Shown piece by piece: positions 61,989 through 64,000 of a DNA stretch of 64,000 nt. Origin of the DNA: Gammaproteobacteria bacterium (GTDB lineage: Bacteria > Pseudomonadota > Gammaproteobacteria > DSM-16500); assembly GCA_021325575.1 (NCBI GenBank), contig JAJPGW010000007.1:1-64000 (forward strand). Reading direction: 5' to 3'. The stretch's first letter is position 1. The number at the start of each line of letters is the position of its first letter. The notes beneath the pieces are model-generated. The model was not told where the DNA came from. It worked only from the letters and a program-made list of their open reading frames with translations, and did no database searches. A program made the translations under genes and the position numbers.

Positions 61989-62384
61989 TTACGGTTGTGC
62001 AATGATCATGCTGTCAACAACTAAACCTGTGCCACACGTATTTCGGGCAATTTCATCTGCCAAATAACGTTGCATAGGGGTGCCAACGCGACCACTTAAG
62101 CAAACACGATGACCATGAGCTGTTACACGAATAGCGGTATCACCGATCGACAAATTGTTACGGAGATTATGGACGACTCGGCATGCTAATTTGCCATCTG
62201 TCACGCAACGACCGCAACGAACACCGCCACGGCTGCATTTATTGCAAAAGGAGCTGACGGGTTTGTAGCAGCTTGATTCTTGATAGCAAGTTTTGTGACA
62301 ACAGCTAAAAGCTGAACCTGAAGCTAACATCAGTGGCATAGCAACTGATATTGAAGCTAACACGATTAATAATTTTTTCAACAT
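61989..62384 (-). CDS. Exported Cys-rich protein with a BON-like domain
   Basis: A 131-aa protein with a signal peptide (KLLIVLASISVAMPLMLASGSA), then a Cys-rich part with about ten Cys in 40 residues (CCHKTCYQESSCYKP, CNKCSRGGVRCGRC), then a BON-like domain (about 76-130) with VTAHGHRVCLSGRV and QRYLADEIARNTCG. BON domains bind membranes and occur in OsmY-type periplasmic proteins. A Cys-rich N-terminus on a BON domain is unusual and could be disulphide-linked in the envelope. Confidence 0.8.
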   Translation of the reverse strand: MLKKLLIVLASISVAMPLMLASGSAFSCCHKTCYQESSCYKPVSSFCNKCSRGGVRCGRCVTDGKLACRVVHNLRNNLSIGDTAIRVTAHGHRVCLSGRVGTPMQRYLADEIARNTCGTGLVVDSMIIAQP

Positions 62385-62605
62385 AAGTATTCCTCCTCGA
62401 GGTTTTTTTACATTTACGATATTTATTATAAAGGATTTAAATTCGCGTAAAAAAAAGAATCACATCGTTTGTAACTTGCTGATTACTTTTGAAATAAAAA
62501 CCAGTTTTGAAAATTTTTTTTGAAGAATCATGCAACTGCAGAAAAAAAGATTTTGATTAATAATTATACACATGCGATAGTAGCGGTTGAATTTTTTATC
62601 ACTGA

Positions 62606-62642
62606 AAAAGAAAAAGACCAATCAAAATGATTAGCCTTTTTG
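62606..62642 (-). terminator. Terminator after the 17-kDa-antigen lipoprotein gene
   Basis: On the minus strand GGCTAATCA pairs with TGATTGGTC, including two G-T pairs, followed by TTTTTCTTTTT. The remainder of the 62385-62654 gap has no recognisable gene. Confidence 0.75.
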
Positions 62643-62654
62643 TGATGCAGATAA

Positions 62655-63122
62655 TTAGCGAACAGCGCGCCAGGTACCATCCGATTGTAAGCATGCGATA
62701 CCATTGGTGGTCTCTGTTTTGCCGCCCATCACAGCAGTCGTATGATAACGACGGCAGTTTGGGTTGCCATTGACGGTCATCATCTTACTGGTTGGGACCA
62801 TGGTGTAGGTTCCGCCACTTCTGGAGTTTTTCCATGTTGTCGGATGGTTGACCGGTTTATTCATCGCGCCATACATTTGGGTGTTATCCGAGCTATCCAT
62901 TCTGCTGCCGATATAACCACCAATTAATGCACCTGCAACGATCCCTGCGCCAATTGCCACCGCTTGACCCGTGCCAGCACCAACAAGGCTACCAGCTAAG
63001 CCGCCCACTGCGCCGCCTGTTACAGCTCCGACCGCGGTATTTTGATTACGTGTATTAGTGGAGCAGGACACCAAAGAAATACTGAGAACAAGAACAAGGC
63101 AATTTACCAAAAAATTTTTCAT
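62655..63122 (-). CDS. Lipoprotein of the 17-kDa surface antigen family (glycine zipper)
   Basis: A 155-aa lipoprotein with lipobox LVSC near residue 20. A glycine-zipper segment follows (GAVTGGAVGGLAGSLVGAGTG, then IVAGALIGGYIGSRMD). The C-terminal domain has the surface-antigen pattern NCRRYHTTAVMGGKTETTNGIAC with two Cys, ending DGTWRAV. It resembles the Rickettsia 17-kDa antigen and SlyB-like envelope proteins. It is probably an outer-membrane lipoprotein. Confidence 0.92.
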   Translation of the reverse strand: MKNFLVNCLVLVLSISLVSCSTNTRNQNTAVGAVTGGAVGGLAGSLVGAGTGQAVAIGAGIVAGALIGGYIGSRMDSSDNTQMYGAMNKPVNHPTTWKNSRSGGTYTMVPTSKMMTVNGNPNCRRYHTTAVMGGKTETTNGIACLQSDGTWRAVR

Positions 63123-63381
63123 GTTTACGGCTCCGTGTAGAGTTGTCTAGACAGTTCATTTTAAAGCTGGGGTTTATTTTTGTCTATTCAGGGATATCGG
63201 TAACTAGATCATAATTATTCCCGACATCAGTATTTTGTATTCTATTTGAACTATATTATCCCATTTAAAAAACATAACTTATTGAAAAATATACTTTTTT
63301 AATCAAAAAAATAAATTGTATATCTCAGCTATAATAGAATTAAGAAACTCATTTAAAACCAAAAGGTTGATGTGAGGACTT

Positions 63382-64000
63382 ATGTTAACAATGCAACAAT
63401 TGACAAAAGCAAAATCGGTTTTAACTCAAGGAAGTGAAGAAGCAAAAAGAAAAATGTCTGCTCCCTCACATGAGACAGGTCGAGTCTTTAATGCTTTCCC
63501 ACCGTTAGTCGATGAAAAAAATTGGCAGGAATTATCTAGTCTTGTCACAGAACTTTATGCTTTGATCGCAACAAAAATTGGTAAAGAAACAGGGGATTTA
63601 CAACAAGAAGGAGATTATTTTCAAAAACTGAGCGAAATGGAAGATATGTCTAAAGCACCTGAAATGCAAAAGGCTCGTGAAATAGTAGAAAAAATTGCAA
63701 AGATTGGAGTTGCCTCTTTAGTGGATCCAAAAACAGGTGGCTGCAAAAAAGAAGTAATTGAAATGTTAGGGATAAAGAGCACGATAAGTCCTGCTGAATT
63801 ATTAAGTTCTTATATGGACAATGTAATGGGACCGCTGGGTGATGCAGGCTCTGTGCTTCGTTCAAAAGAACATCAAGTTGCAAAACGAGCTGTCAAAAAA
63901 ATACTTACATTTGCATATGAAGGAACAAAACATGGATCAGGCATTCCTGAACTTTTTTGTCGAGAACAGGTACGTCAATATCTAAATGAAAATGATAACT
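63382..64000 (+). CDS. N-terminal part of an unknown protein (3' end outside the window)
   Basis: ATG 63382 follows GAGG by 6 bp, with a TATAAT at 63330-63335, and the frame is open to the window end, giving at least 206 residues. The protein is helical, soluble and Lys/Glu-rich (SVLTQGSEEAKRKMSAPSH; QEGDYFQKLSEMEDMSKAP), without a signal peptide, membrane segment or known motif. In style it resembles the 2050-aa protein. A tandem TTAA box is not present upstream. Confidence 0.75.
   Translation, partial: MLTMQQLTKAKSVLTQGSEEAKRKMSAPSHETGRVFNAFPPLVDEKNWQELSSLVTELYALIATKIGKETGDLQQEGDYFQKLSEMEDMSKAPEMQKAREIVEKIAKIGVASLVDPKTGGCKKEVIEMLGIKSTISPAELLSSYMDNVMGPLGDAGSVLRSKEHQVAKRAVKKILTFAYEGTKHGSGIPELFCREQVRQYLNENDN

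Overview
The window is AT-rich, gene-dense chromosomal DNA from a gammaproteobacterium. Conserved blocks (DUF2066/AI-2E permease/hda, eno-ftsB, surE-nlpD-rpoS, dapD/dapE, msbA-lpxK, mnmA-hflD-purB, recR/ybaB/dnaX) give the class. A PPi-type phosphofructokinase, many eukaryote-like proteins (ankyrin, F-box-like, P450, NLS-rich, coiled-coil) and boxes resembling the PmrA site of Legionella and Coxiella suggest an intracellular member of the Legionellales. No rRNA, icm/dot or species marker gene is present, so genus is not assigned.

Layout. 1-7709: tail of an unknown gene, then housekeeping genes ending in rpoS. 7772-15487: accessory genes (Pro/Ser-rich protein, SDR plus Fic-like regulator with a five-copy operator, pfp, a large Cys/Trp-repeat membrane protein). 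15540-20532: usp, a FixLJ-like two-component pair, mpl, apaG. 20624-30952: PLD-family protein, recR, ybaB, a 2050-aa protein of unknown function, dnaX and the SRP RNA; the giant gene splits the normally contiguous dnaX-ybaB-recR operon. 31227-45850: DUF1016 nuclease, tRNA-Ser, dap genes, lipid A genes, a chagasin-type inhibitor, an integrase, purB-hflD-mnmA, tRNA-Val, gltX, amidase. 45990-60313: effector-like genes (caspase-fold-like protein, F-box-like, NLS-rich, ankyrin, P450) mixed with tRNA-Ala/Glu, gloA, GNAT, LysE, VapBC and YchJ. 60704-64000: envelope and secreted proteins (FKBP, TonB-like, BON, 17-kDa-antigen lipoprotein) and the start of another unknown gene.

Two themes join the parts. 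First, tandem TTAA half-sites with an 11-bp period (CTTAAG-N5-CTTAAG type) precede several unknown genes, in three cases 10-11 bp before a -10 element. This suggests one PmrA-like regulon containing the 2050-aa protein, the caspase-fold candidate, a small Ser/Pro-rich protein, a coiled-coil protein, a membrane protein and an FKBP. Second, ten copies of a palindromic repeat (GTCATTGCGAG...GAAGCAATC) sit between genes; their inner stems differ in sequence but stay self-complementary. Function calls for the effector-like genes are inference from sequence and context only; no database search was possible.
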